NCBI RefSeq assembly: GCF_021728415.1 | Contig: NZ_JAKKDV010000001.1 | Coordinates: 186,001-250,000 of the forward strand | Reading direction: 5' to 3' | DNA length: 64,000 nt | Origin: Flaviramulus multivorans | GTDB lineage: Bacteria; Bacteroidota; Bacteroidia; Flavobacteriales; Flavobacteriaceae | Shown: positions 19,364 through 27,830 of the stretch, piece by piece | Position numbering within the stretch: the first letter of the stretch is position 1 | Layout: every line of letters starts with the position of its first letter | The notes under the pieces: model-generated | What the model was told of the DNA's origin: nothing | Databases searched by the model: none | The model's input: only the letters and a program-made list of their open reading frames with translations | Made by a program: the position numbers and the translations under genes

Positions 19364-19570
19364 AGTAAAGTTTTTTTAAGTGACTAATTCAAAAAAATTA
19401 TACTTTACTGATAAAAACAAAGTTTAATGAAATCTATAAAATTTAAGTAAAGCTCTTTAACCGCCTTACCTTTCTACAATTGCAATAGTAAAAAAACAGA
19501 TATAGTGGGTAATTAAAGTTAAAACCTATAATAGTTTACTTAACCGACAAAAGTTTACTGGAAATTTACT
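19364..19570. promoter_or_regulatory. Array of seven TTTACT/AGTAAA boxes upstream of susC
   Basis: Seven copies of the hexamer TTTACT or its complement lie at 19364, 19404, 19446, 19487, 19535, 19554 and 19565 (first base of each hexamer). Five extend to (C/G)TTTACT(G/T). The first four are spaced 40, 42 and 41 bases apart, close to four DNA turns. The array fills the gap between the AraC-type regulator stop codon and the SusC start, so it is a candidate operator. Binding by the regulator is inferred. Confidence 0.5.
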
Positions 19571-19573
19571 TGC

Positions 19574-21094
19574 TTATGTATTTTTTAATTGAGAATTAAT
19601 AAACTCAGAAGGTGTTACTGAAGTTTCTTTTTTAAATGCTTTATTAAAGGTAACTTTATTATTATAGCCAACTTCATAAGCAATATCGATAATATTTAAA
19701 CTTCCATGTGTATCTTCTTGTAACATTTTAACAGCTTCTTTAATCCTGAATTTATTTATGAGTTCGAAAAAATTCATGTCAAAATGCTCATTAATTATTT
19801 GCGAAGTATTGTGTCGTGTTGTATTTAATTTATTTGACAATATTTCGAGACTTATGTTACTCTCTTTATATATTTTGTCTTCAACCAATAACTTAACTAG
19901 ATTTTCTCTTAGTTCACTCGATAAAGCTTCTGTAAGTCCTGATTTTTTATATTTCTCAAAGAAAAGTCCATCCCGTGATAACACATATTCATTATTAAAT
20001 ACATTAGGCTGCACATAGGCCATATAAGCAATGTATATTACCATTAAAGACATAATTCCTACTTGAGTATAATAAATAAATCTTGAGAAATCACCTATTT
20101 CAAAATTTACTGCTACACTATAAACTATGTATGCAACTACATAAGCGACATGAATCTTAAATAATGTATTCATCCATTTATTGATGGATGGATTTTTAAT
20201 TAAAAAGTTGTTTTCAACTTTTTGGTTCAACAACATTTTCCCAATTAAACTAGCATAAACAATCAGCGAAATTATTTTAGCAATAAAAATCATTCTTACA
20301 TGATTAATAAACTCGGTATTTATTTTTAAGATAATTTCTGTTTTATCAGAATATGGCAAAGAATAGATTGGATATAAAAAAAGTATCAATCCTAATGTTG
20401 GCAAAAAATGCAATAGATCGATTTTTCTAAATTGATGACTTTTAATGACACTCTTAAAATAGAAATACAATAGAGGGCCATATAATAGAGCAAAAATTGA
20501 TGACATTAAATATGTATGAGGTAACCTTAATCTATAGTTAGATATATAAAGTACGAACTCAAGTATAAAAAGTGAATGTGCAAAAACAAAACATCCAATA
20601 AATATTTTAGAGTATTTGTTCGCTTTTTTATTAAAATTTATAATAATGGCGAAGAAAAACCCTATCAACGCAACATAGATATATAAGAACATTAAAAAAT
20701 TAAACTTAAACATGTACTTACGTTCCAGTATTTCGTATTCTTCAGTACCGTTAATAGAATCAAACGATTTATCATCAAGCACAGTAAAATCTAACGTGTT
20801 GTTTATATACTTTTCAGTAAAAATATAAGCGTCATTAGGTTGCTCTAATTCCGCATTAAGCAATGCTAATTTTTTAAAAATATTTATAGAATCAGGGTGT
20901 TTTTCAATCCAAGCATTATGATATAAAACTAACAATTCAAGCTGTGTCATATCATTATTAATGCTTTTTTCCTGAATTAAACTATCAATTTTAGACTGTC
21001 TTAAAAAACTGGGGAGTTCTGGAATAGCGAATAACTTAATTGTGAAAACACACAGAAAAAAAACAAAAAAATATTTTTTTGATTGATTAGGCAT
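19574..21094 (-). CDS. Membrane-embedded AraC-family transcriptional regulator
   Basis: A 506-residue regulator. Residues 1-23 look like a signal peptide, ~24-130 a periplasmic helical segment, ~131-370 contain about seven membrane helices, and ~405-500 form an AraC-type double helix-turn-helix (SLEILSNKLNTTRHNTSQIINE, then IIDIAYEVGYNNKVTFNKAFKKETSVTPSEF). The architecture implies that a signal sensed at or outside the inner membrane changes DNA binding by the cytoplasmic tail. It stands 260 bases upstream of the SusC gene on the same strand. The TTTACT boxes in that gap, plus a further TTTACT near 21231 upstream of its own gene, suggest local and autogenous control. The ligand is unknown. 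Confidence 0.85.
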   Translation of the reverse strand: MPNQSKKYFFVFFLCVFTIKLFAIPELPSFLRQSKIDSLIQEKSINNDMTQLELLVLYHNAWIEKHPDSINIFKKLALLNAELEQPNDAYIFTEKYINNTLDFTVLDDKSFDSINGTEEYEILERKYMFKFNFLMFLYIYVALIGFFFAIIINFNKKANKYSKIFIGCFVFAHSLFILEFVLYISNYRLRLPHTYLMSSIFALLYGPLLYFYFKSVIKSHQFRKIDLLHFLPTLGLILFLYPIYSLPYSDKTEIILKINTEFINHVRMIFIAKIISLIVYASLIGKMLLNQKVENNFLIKNPSINKWMNTLFKIHVAYVVAYIVYSVAVNFEIGDFSRFIYYTQVGIMSLMVIYIAYMAYVQPNVFNNEYVLSRDGLFFEKYKKSGLTEALSSELRENLVKLLVEDKIYKESNISLEILSNKLNTTRHNTSQIINEHFDMNFFELINKFRIKEAVKMLQEDTHGSLNIIDIAYEVGYNNKVTFNKAFKKETSVTPSEFINSQLKNT

Positions 21095-21259
21095 CTAATA
21101 TTTTGTTTTGGCTGGTGAAATGTTAAGACTTTATAAAGGTTGAAGCATTAAATAATCATTAATTGAATTTATAAATTTACATTGTCAATATTCTTAAAAC
21201 TATCTTAAAAAGGTAATACCCGATAATAATTTACTTTAAATACATCTTTTTGTTCAAAC

Positions 21260-21292
21260 AATAAAGGTTGCTAAATTTTAGCAACCTTTATT
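21260..21292 (-). terminator. Rho-independent terminator after galE
   Basis: Two 16-base arms (21260-21275 and 21277-21292) are perfectly complementary around a single T; a real loop would open the innermost pairs. It lies 22 bases downstream of the galE stop on the minus strand and is followed by a T-containing tract. Confidence 0.8.
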
Positions 21293-21314
21293 ATAAAATG
21301 TTTTAATCAAATTA

Positions 21315-22340
21315 TTATTCACTAGCTCTTACTTTCTGCTCCCATTTCCAAGCTGAACGCATAGCATCATCTAATGTTAATTTAGTTTTCCAGCCCAATT
21401 CATTATTAGCCTTTCTAGTATCTGCGTATGCAGATATGATATCACCTTCTCTTCTCCCAACAATTTTATAATTCAATTTTTCACCCGAAACACGCTCAAA
21501 AGCTTTAACAACCTCTAGTACTGAACTCCCAGTTCCAGTTCCCAAATTAAACGTTTCGTAATTGCCTTTATTCTTGTTTTTAAGTAAACGCTCTAAAGCT
21601 ACTACATGAGCTTTAGCTAAATCTACAACGTGAATATAGTCACGAATACAAGTACCATCTGTTGTTGGATAATCATCACCAAAAACTGATAACTGTTTGC
21701 GTAAACCAATAGCTGTTTGCGTTATAAATGGTACTAAATTTTGAGGCACTCCAATGGGTAACTCCCCAATGTTTCCAGACTCATGTGCTCCGACTGGATT
21801 AAAATAACGCAAAGCTATAGCCTTTAAATTTGGTGTTACCCTACAAGTATCCCTGATAATTTCTTCTCCTATTTGTTTCGTATTTCCATAAGGTGATTCT
21901 GCTTGTTTTACTGGTGCACTTTCAGTAATTGGTAATTCGTCAGCTTGTCCATAAACGGTACATGATGAACTAAAAATAAAACTAGCTTCTGGTAGTTTTT
22001 TTAATTCCTTAAGGACATAAACTAAAGTTGCTAGGTTGTTTTCGTAATACAAAAGCGGTTCTTGTACACTTTCTCCAACAGCCTTACTTGCTGCAAAATG
22101 AATCACACCTTTTATATCACTATGTTTTGCAAAAAAAGCTTCAACACCTGCTTTATCTTTTAAATCTAATTTTTCAAAAATGGGTGTTTTACCAGTTATT
22201 GTAGAAATACCATCTAAAACTTTTATTGACGAATTAGATAAGTCATCAATAATAACAACCTCATAACCTTCATTTTGTAATTCTACAACGGTATGAGAAC
22301 CAATAAATCCTAACCCGCCGGTAACCAATATTTTAACCAT
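21315..22340 (-). CDS. galE: UDP-glucose 4-epimerase
   Basis: A 341-residue short-chain dehydrogenase/reductase that interconverts UDP-glucose and UDP-galactose using bound NAD. The sequence shows the Rossmann motif GGLGFIGSH (residues 8-16), FAASKAVGESVQ, the catalytic Ser in FSSSCTVYG and the pair Tyr151/Lys155 in SPYGNTKQ, then ALRYFNPVGAHESG and the late GRREGDI motif. The length is normal. It overlaps the stop of the upstream aminotransferase gene by 8 bases, so the two are cotranscribed and coupled. The product probably supplies UDP-galactose or a related sugar for surface polysaccharide. Confidence 0.96.
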   Translation of the reverse strand: MVKILVTGGLGFIGSHTVVELQNEGYEVVIIDDLSNSSIKVLDGISTITGKTPIFEKLDLKDKAGVEAFFAKHSDIKGVIHFAASKAVGESVQEPLLYYENNLATLVYVLKELKKLPEASFIFSSSCTVYGQADELPITESAPVKQAESPYGNTKQIGEEIIRDTCRVTPNLKAIALRYFNPVGAHESGNIGELPIGVPQNLVPFITQTAIGLRKQLSVFGDDYPTTDGTCIRDYIHVVDLAKAHVVALERLLKNKNKGNYETFNLGTGTGSSVLEVVKAFERVSGEKLNYKIVGRREGDIISAYADTRKANNELGWKTKLTLDDAMRSAWKWEQKVRASE

Positions 22341-23487
22341 TTATAAATTTTATAATTGTTGAAGTAATAAACTCTATTTGCTCATCATCTAATTCTGTAT
22401 GCATTGGTAACGAAATAACCTCTTTAACCAATTGGTTAGTTACTGTAAAATCTGCTTCATTATAGCGCTCATCTAAATAAGCTTTTTGTTTATGAAGTGG
22501 TATTGGGTAATACACTCCGCATGGTATTCCTTTTTCATTCAAATGGTTTACCAAAGCATCTCTATTTACACCTTTTAACTTTAAAGTATATTGGTGGAAT
22601 ACATGACAATCACAAGTATCGCAAATACCATCACAACCATTTACAGTTATAGGAGTAATAATATTTTTAATGCCTTTAAATGCTTCATTATATTTTCTAG
22701 CGGCATTTTGTCGTGCCTTATTATAATTATCTAAATGTGGGAGTTTAGCATTTAAAACTGCTGCTTGAATACTATCTAATCTGGAATTTACACCAACCAC
22801 ATCATGATGATAACGTTCATACATCCCATGATTAACAATACCTCTAATGGTATGGGCTAAATCGTCATCATTTGTGAAAATTGCTCCACCATCACCATAA
22901 CACCCTAAATTTTTAGATGGAAAAAATGATGTGGCGCCTACATTGCCTATAGTTCCTGCTTTTGCTTTTTTACCATTTTTATATGTATAAGATGCTCCTA
23001 TTGCTTGTGCATTATCTTCAATAACATACAAATTATGCTTATTTGCTATGTCCATTATGGCTTCCATATTCGCACATTGACCAAATAAATGCACTGGCAC
23101 AATGGCTTTCGTTTTCGGAGTGATGGCTTTTTTTACTGCTTCAATATTTATATTAAAATCATCTTCATTAACATCAACTAAAACGGGAACAAGTTGCAAT
23201 AAGGCTATAACCTCAACAGTCGCAGCAAAAGTAAAGTCGGCAGTAATAACTTCATCTCCGGGTTTTAAACCTAAACCCATCATAGCAATTTGCAAAGCAT
23301 CGGTACCGTTTGCACAAGGAATAACATGCTTTACACCTAAATATTTTTCTAAATTTTTCTGAAATTCATGAACCTTGGGTCCGTTTATAAAGGCGGTAGT
23401 TTCTATGACTTCTTGAATTGAAGGATTTACAATGTCCTTTATATCGTTGTACTGACCTTTCAGGTCAACCATTTGAATTTTCCTCAT
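22333..23487 (-). CDS. DegT/DnrJ/EryC1/StrS family sugar aminotransferase with a cysteine cluster
   Basis: A 384-residue PLP-dependent enzyme of the nucleotide-sugar aminotransferase family. Visible family blocks are FINGPKVHEFQKNLEKYLG, CANGTDALQIAM, ITADFTFAATVEV, VIEDNAQAIGASY and SFFPSKNLGCYGDGGAI, where Lys192 carries PLP, and DEVISLPMHTELDDEQ-like near the end. It should aminate a keto-sugar nucleotide for lipopolysaccharide, O-antigen or glycan synthesis. Odd feature: residues 285-294 hold four cysteines spaced C-x3-C-x2-C-x-C just before HVFHQYTLKL, a possible metal or disulfide site. It overlaps galE by 8 bases. The exact sugar substrate is not determinable. Confidence 0.88.
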   Translation of the reverse strand: MRKIQMVDLKGQYNDIKDIVNPSIQEVIETTAFINGPKVHEFQKNLEKYLGVKHVIPCANGTDALQIAMMGLGLKPGDEVITADFTFAATVEVIALLQLVPVLVDVNEDDFNINIEAVKKAITPKTKAIVPVHLFGQCANMEAIMDIANKHNLYVIEDNAQAIGASYTYKNGKKAKAGTIGNVGATSFFPSKNLGCYGDGGAIFTNDDDLAHTIRGIVNHGMYERYHHDVVGVNSRLDSIQAAVLNAKLPHLDNYNKARQNAARKYNEAFKGIKNIITPITVNGCDGICDTCDCHVFHQYTLKLKGVNRDALVNHLNEKGIPCGVYYPIPLHKQKAYLDERYNEADFTVTNQLVKEVISLPMHTELDDEQIEFITSTIIKFING

Positions 23488-23641
23488 CTAAAAATAATTA
23501 AAGTCTAATTTTGTTTAAAAACAGGAGACTTATTTTAATGAATACATTAATAGCATTTAATTGGTTACGAAATTACAAAATTCATACACGCTAACCAATG
23601 AATTTATTTCAAAGAAATGTATTTTAGCGTAAACTAAAGTA

Positions 23642-24877
23642 TTGAATTTTATTTATACCATAGGAATTTATATTACCCATATTGTATTAAAATGTGGGGC
23701 GCTTTTTAATGAAAAAATTAAAAAAGGTTTTATCGGTAGAAAAGAAACCTTTAAAATTTTAAACGAAGCCATAAATAAAAGCGACACTACTTTATGGTTT
23801 CATTGCGCATCTTTAGGTGAATACGAACAAGGTTTGCCTGTTTTTAAAGAATTACGCAATCATTATAAAGGACGTAAAATTGTACTTAGTTTCTTTTCAC
23901 CCTCAGGATACGAAATTCGAAAAAAATCGCCCATTGCAGATGTTGTTGTTTATCTCCCGTTGGATACTAAAAAAAATGCTAAACGGTTTTTAAATATCGT
24001 TAATCCCCAGCTTACAGTTTTTGTAAAATATGATATTTGGCCAAATTTTTTAAATGAATTAAAAAATAGGAATTTAAAGGCTATTTTAATTTCTGCAGTA
24101 TTTAGAAAAAATCAATCCTATTTTAAATTCTACGGGGCACAATTAAAAAAGGCGTTGTTTGCTTTTGAACATATTTTTACTCAAAATGAAGAATCAAAAA
24201 AACTTTTACAATCATTAAATTATAATAATGTAACTGTATCAGGTGACACCAGATTTGATCGCGTTTTTAGTCAGTTAAAAACGGATAACACCTTAGATTA
24301 CATAGCTGATTTTAAAGATAACAAACTTTGTATTGTTGCAGGAAGCACATGGCCCGATGATGAAAATTTGCTGATTAATTTTATTAATTCTGAAGCTTCA
24401 AAAAACGTAAAGTTTATTATAGCACCTCATAATATTAAACCTTCACAAATAAAAAATATTGAAGACCATATTAATCTTGAAGTAGCTTTATTTTCTCAAA
24501 AAGAAAACAATCAACTGTCAAAAGCTCAGGTTTTTATAATAGATACTATTGGTATTCTTTCTAAAATTTATAATTATGCCGACATAGCTTATGTAGGTGG
24601 TGCTATGGGGAATACAGGATTACATAATACACTTGAGCCTGCTATTTTTGGAGTTCCTATTATTATTGGAAACCATCATCAAAAATTTCCCGAAGCTAAA
24701 GCAATGATTGATAATGGCGGTATGTTTTCAGTGTCTAATCAAAAAGAACTGGATTTTATTTTAACAGAACTTATAGAAAATAAAGCTAAAAGGCTAGATA
24801 GTGGAATTAAAAATAGGACTTTTATCGAAAATAATAAAGGTGCTGTCATCCAAATACTTAATTATCTTCGTATATAA
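23642..24877 (+). CDS. waaA: 3-deoxy-D-manno-octulosonic acid (Kdo) transferase
   Basis: An inner-membrane-associated GT-B glycosyltransferase that adds Kdo to lipid A precursor during lipopolysaccharide synthesis. The 411-residue protein has the N-terminal hydrophobic anchor, FHCASLGEYEQGLPVF, FFSPSGYEIRKK, VVYLPLDT, KYDIWPNFLNELK, SGDTRFDRVF and AYVGGAMGNTGLHNTLEPAIFGVPIIIG. The start is TTG: no in-frame ATG or GTG is present at the conserved N-terminus, and MNFIYTIGIYI is the usual opening of family members. It is divergent from the galE/aminotransferase operon across a 154-base gap. Confidence 0.93.
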   Translation: MNFIYTIGIYITHIVLKCGALFNEKIKKGFIGRKETFKILNEAINKSDTTLWFHCASLGEYEQGLPVFKELRNHYKGRKIVLSFFSPSGYEIRKKSPIADVVVYLPLDTKKNAKRFLNIVNPQLTVFVKYDIWPNFLNELKNRNLKAILISAVFRKNQSYFKFYGAQLKKALFAFEHIFTQNEESKKLLQSLNYNNVTVSGDTRFDRVFSQLKTDNTLDYIADFKDNKLCIVAGSTWPDDENLLINFINSEASKNVKFIIAPHNIKPSQIKNIEDHINLEVALFSQKENNQLSKAQVFIIDTIGILSKIYNYADIAYVGGAMGNTGLHNTLEPAIFGVPIIIGNHHQKFPEAKAMIDNGGMFSVSNQKELDFILTELIENKAKRLDSGIKNRTFIENNKGAVIQILNYLRI

Positions 24878-24940
24878 GTTATTTCACACTAAAAATCGAT
24901 ATTGATTTTTAAAATATAATTAACACTAAAACAAAAACCG

Positions 24941-25192
24941 ATGAAAAAATTATTATTAAGTACTATTCTATTATTAGCTTTAAGTTTAAGTTTCACATCT
25001 TGTAGAGATACAAAAAATGCTGATTCTGCGGAAGAAGCGATTGAAAATGCAGCGGAGGCGACTGAAGGAGCACTAGAAGAAACAGGTAAAGCAATAGACG
25101 AGGCTGTAGATGCTGTAGATAAAGCGGCAGAAGCAACTGAAGATGCTATTAAAAAAGCAGGTGAAACTGTTGAAAAGAAAGCAAAAGAATAA
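24941..25192 (+). CDS. Small Ala/Glu-rich amphipathic helical lipoprotein
   Basis: An 83-residue lipoprotein: signal peptide ending SLSFTSC with the lipidation cysteine at residue 22, then about 60 residues rich in Ala, Glu, Lys and Asp. The body repeats an 11-residue-like pattern (AEEAIENAAEA, TEGALEETGKA, IDEAVDAVDKA, AEATEDAIKKA), typical of long amphipathic helices such as apolipoprotein- or LEA/YtxH-like proteins. The function is unknown; envelope stress or lipid-surface association is plausible but unsupported. It has its own terminator 26 bases downstream and starts 63 bases after waaA. Confidence 0.7.
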   Translation: MKKLLLSTILLLALSLSFTSCRDTKNADSAEEAIENAAEATEGALEETGKAIDEAVDAVDKAAEATEDAIKKAGETVEKKAKE

Positions 25193-25217
25193 AACACTTA
25201 TTTTTTAAGTAAATTAT

Positions 25218-25243
25218 AAAAACCGCCAATTGGCGGTTTTTTT
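25218..25243 (+). terminator. Rho-independent terminator after the small lipoprotein gene
   Basis: AAAAACCGCC, the loop AATT, then GGCGGTTTTTTT. The stem is GC-rich (10 bp including A-T pairs) and followed by a T-run, a textbook intrinsic terminator. Confidence 0.9.
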
Positions 25244-25267
25244 ATTAAATTTACAGACTAAACCCAA

Positions 25268-25861
25268 ATGATTATGAAAAAATACACCCTACTTGTAGCC
25301 TTATTTATTTCATTTTTATCGTTTTCGCAAAATGAAACTATTAGTTCAACTCAAAAGAATAATCCAAATTCTGATATTGAATCTTTTGTTTATGATATAA
25401 ACGGACTTAGCCCTAAAAGTATTTCTGTTCAATTAAAAGAAGACAAAGGTAAAGACAAAGACTTATATCCAAAAATAGTGAATTGGATAAAAGAAAAATA
25501 CGGTGATGGTATTGAAATTAGTGGTAACAAAAACAAAATTAAAATTAAAGGTCTTACATACAATGCCATTTGTTATGGTGTAAGTAATTACAAGTGCAAA
25601 AACATGATCTATGATATTGAGATAACATTAAAGAAAAAAGAGTATATATTTAAACCTTTTACATTATCATATCTAACAGGATCTATTAATAATCCAAAAG
25701 AAAATATTATTAATTTAAATGAAAGTGATTTTTATAAAGCCAATGGAACTATTAAAAAACGTTTTATTAATGTTCCTTCACAAATTGAAACCCTATTTAA
25801 CGATTTAAATAAAAGCCTATATACTTATTTAAATGATAATCCTCAATTTACTGAATGGTAA
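25268..25861 (+). CDS. Hypothetical exported protein
   Basis: A 197-residue protein with an N-terminal signal peptide (ending SFLSFSQ, cleaved about residue 21). The start may be the first Met or the MKK two codons later. The mature part is Lys-rich, with DIESFVYDINGLSPKSISVQLK, a LYPKIVNWIKEKYG helix and KNKIKIKGLTYNAICYGVSNYKCKNMIYDIEITLK. That last part has the alternating pattern of a beta-sheet and is faintly reminiscent of DUF4468-like TBP-fold proteins. I do not recognise the family with confidence. It sits between a terminator and the repeat protein, with 55 bases to the latter. Confidence 0.6.
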   Translation: MIMKKYTLLVALFISFLSFSQNETISSTQKNNPNSDIESFVYDINGLSPKSISVQLKEDKGKDKDLYPKIVNWIKEKYGDGIEISGNKNKIKIKGLTYNAICYGVSNYKCKNMIYDIEITLKKKEYIFKPFTLSYLTGSINNPKENIINLNESDFYKANGTIKKRFINVPSQIETLFNDLNKSLYTYLNDNPQFTEW

Positions 25862-25916
25862 AATTTATTTACATTTATTGGTTCAATAATTTAAATATAT
25901 AAGTCACGAATTACAT

Positions 25917-27797
25917 ATGCAATTGACCTACAGAGCAGTTCTTTATTTTTTTCTGCTTTTTGCTTATACATGCAACTTGTATTCGCAAGAAAAAGCTATT
26001 CCTACGCAATTTAGTCAAGACGGTATTTTATATGAAAAAAAAGAGCAGTCTTCCGAAACTTTAGCTCAATTTAAGGAGGACGAACGCTGCGAAGTCATTG
26101 ATTATGTTGGTAATTATACTTACAAAGTAAAATACAAAGAATGGGAAGGGTATGTAAAGGACATGTTTTTATTTGTTAACGAAGACATTATGGATTTGTA
26201 TTTTGACTATGAAGAAAAACAAAAAATTAAAGCCATTAATGAAAAAGAAAATAGGCTAAAAAAACGACAGGATATTGCAAACCAAAAGAGGAGACAAGAC
26301 TCTATTGCCAAAGCCAACCAAGAAGCTGAAAACAAACGTCTGGAAACTATCAGATTGGAGAATGAAAGGCTTGCTAAATTAAAAGAGCAAGCACAACTGG
26401 ACTCCATTGCCAAAGCCAACCAAGAAGCCGAAAACAAACGTCTGGAAGTCCTAAGATTGGAGAATGAAAGGCTTGCTAAATTAAAAGAGCAAGCACAACT
26501 GGACTCCATTGCCAAAGCCAACCAAGAAGCTGAAAACAATCGTCTGGAAGCCCTAAGGTTGGAGAATGAAAGACTCGCTAAATTAAAAGAGCAAGCACGA
26601 CTGGACTCCATTGCCAAAGCCAACCAAGAAGCTGAAAACAAACGTCTGGAAACTATCAGATTGGAGAATGAAAGGCTTGCTAAATTAAAAGAGCAAGCAC
26701 GACTGGACTCCATTGCCAAAGCCAACCAAGAAGCTGAAAACAAACGTCTGGAAACTATCAGATTGGAGAATGAAAGGCTTGCTAAATTAAAAGAACAAGC
26801 ACGACTGGACTCCATTGCCAAAGCCAACCAAGAAGCTGAAAACAATCGTCTGGAAGCCCTAAGGTTGGAGAATGAAAGACTCGCTAAATTAAAAGAGCAA
26901 GCACGACTGGACTCCATTGCCAAAGCCAACCAAGAAGCTGAAAACAAACGTCTGGAAACTATCAGATTGGAGAATGAAAGGCTTGCTAAATTAAAAGAGC
27001 AAGCACGACTGGACTCCATTGCCAAAGCCAACCAAGAAGCCGAAAACAAACGTTTGGAAGCCATAAGGCTGGAGAATGAAAGACTCGCTAAATTAAAAGA
27101 ACAAGCACGACTGGACTCCATTGCTAAAGCCAATCAAGAAGCCGAAAACAAACTTTTGGAAGCCATAAGATTGGAGAATGAAAGACTTGCTAAACTTAAA
27201 GAGCAAGCACGACTGGACTCCATTGCCAAAGCCAACCAAGAAGCCGAAAACAAACGTCTGGAAGCCCTAAGATTGGAGAATGAAAGACTTGCTAAATTAA
27301 AAGAACAAGCTCGACTGGATTCTATTGCAAAAGAAGAGGAGAAGAAGACAGATCCTGCATATATAAAAAGAATGAAATTTCGAAATACTTGTCATTATAC
27401 AATGAATAGTTATGATGAATTTTATAGAGAAATGATTATTAGAACTGATCCATACCAGATTAGCAAAAATTTAAATATAGAATTGTACAGGCAAGGAAGA
27501 AGTATAAATATTTTTTTTAATTTATCTGTAAATCTAGGTTGCGCAAGTTATTTATCAAACAATCGATCATACATAAAAGTTAAGCTTGAAAACAACCAAA
27601 CTGTAACACTTTATCATTCATGGAATCTTGAGTGCGGTGAATTTCATTTTAAAGGTAAAATATCTAATTCTCAAATTAATATCCTTAAAGCATCACCCAT
27701 AAAATCTATATTTTTTAAAGGTACTGAAGATTCATATGAATTAACCAACATTGATTACCCAGAGTTTTTTATGGATAAATTGAAATGTATAGAGTAG
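25917..27797 (+). CDS. SH3-like protein with ten 34-residue charged coiled-coil repeats
   Basis: A 626-residue exported protein. Residues 1-23 resemble a signal peptide (hydrophobic core, ending NLYSQ). Residues ~35-95 look like a bacterial SH3 domain (LAQFKEDERCEVIDYVGNYTYKVKYKEWEGYVKD). Residues 127-466 are ten tandem copies of a 34-residue unit opening (L/Q)DSIAKANQEAEN and closing LENERLAKLKEQA, then a truncated copy. This should form a long charged coiled coil. Residues ~473-626 are a unique domain with a few cysteines (RNTCHYTMNSYDEFY; ECGEFHFKGK). No enzymatic motif was recognised. The near identity of the copies points to recent expansion. A structural or envelope-spanning role is plausible only by analogy with TolA-like proteins. 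Confidence 0.8.
   Translation: MQLTYRAVLYFFLLFAYTCNLYSQEKAIPTQFSQDGILYEKKEQSSETLAQFKEDERCEVIDYVGNYTYKVKYKEWEGYVKDMFLFVNEDIMDLYFDYEEKQKIKAINEKENRLKKRQDIANQKRRQDSIAKANQEAENKRLETIRLENERLAKLKEQAQLDSIAKANQEAENKRLEVLRLENERLAKLKEQAQLDSIAKANQEAENNRLEALRLENERLAKLKEQARLDSIAKANQEAENKRLETIRLENERLAKLKEQARLDSIAKANQEAENKRLETIRLENERLAKLKEQARLDSIAKANQEAENNRLEALRLENERLAKLKEQARLDSIAKANQEAENKRLETIRLENERLAKLKEQARLDSIAKANQEAENKRLEAIRLENERLAKLKEQARLDSIAKANQEAENKLLEAIRLENERLAKLKEQARLDSIAKANQEAENKRLEALRLENERLAKLKEQARLDSIAKEEEKKTDPAYIKRMKFRNTCHYTMNSYDEFYREMIIRTDPYQISKNLNIELYRQGRSINIFFNLSVNLGCASYLSNNRSYIKVKLENNQTVTLYHSWNLECGEFHFKGKISNSQINILKASPIKSIFFKGTEDSYELTNIDYPEFFMDKLKCIE
26295..27332 (+). repeat. Ten 102-bp tandem repeats plus a partial copy
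   Basis: The repeat unit is 102 bp (34 codons), so changes in copy number stay in frame. Ten full copies run from 26295 to 27314 and a truncated copy follows. Copies 3 and 6 appear identical in sequence over the variable half, as do copies 4 and 7, which suggests duplication of a three-copy (306 bp) block. The variable positions are K/N-R, then TI, VL, AL or AI. Confidence 0.95.
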
Positions 27798-27830
27798 TGT
27801 TTTTAGCTCTTATACATTAACACAGGGTGT

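Noticed and set aside
26207-27133. A long antisense open frame opposite the repeat array, 308 codons
   Set aside because: It follows from the 102-bp unit being a multiple of three and lacking antisense stops; it reads as a low-complexity Ser/Ala/Leu repeat without family support.
26295-27332. CRISPR-like array
   Set aside because: The copies are contiguous coding units without spacers, in frame with the surrounding protein.
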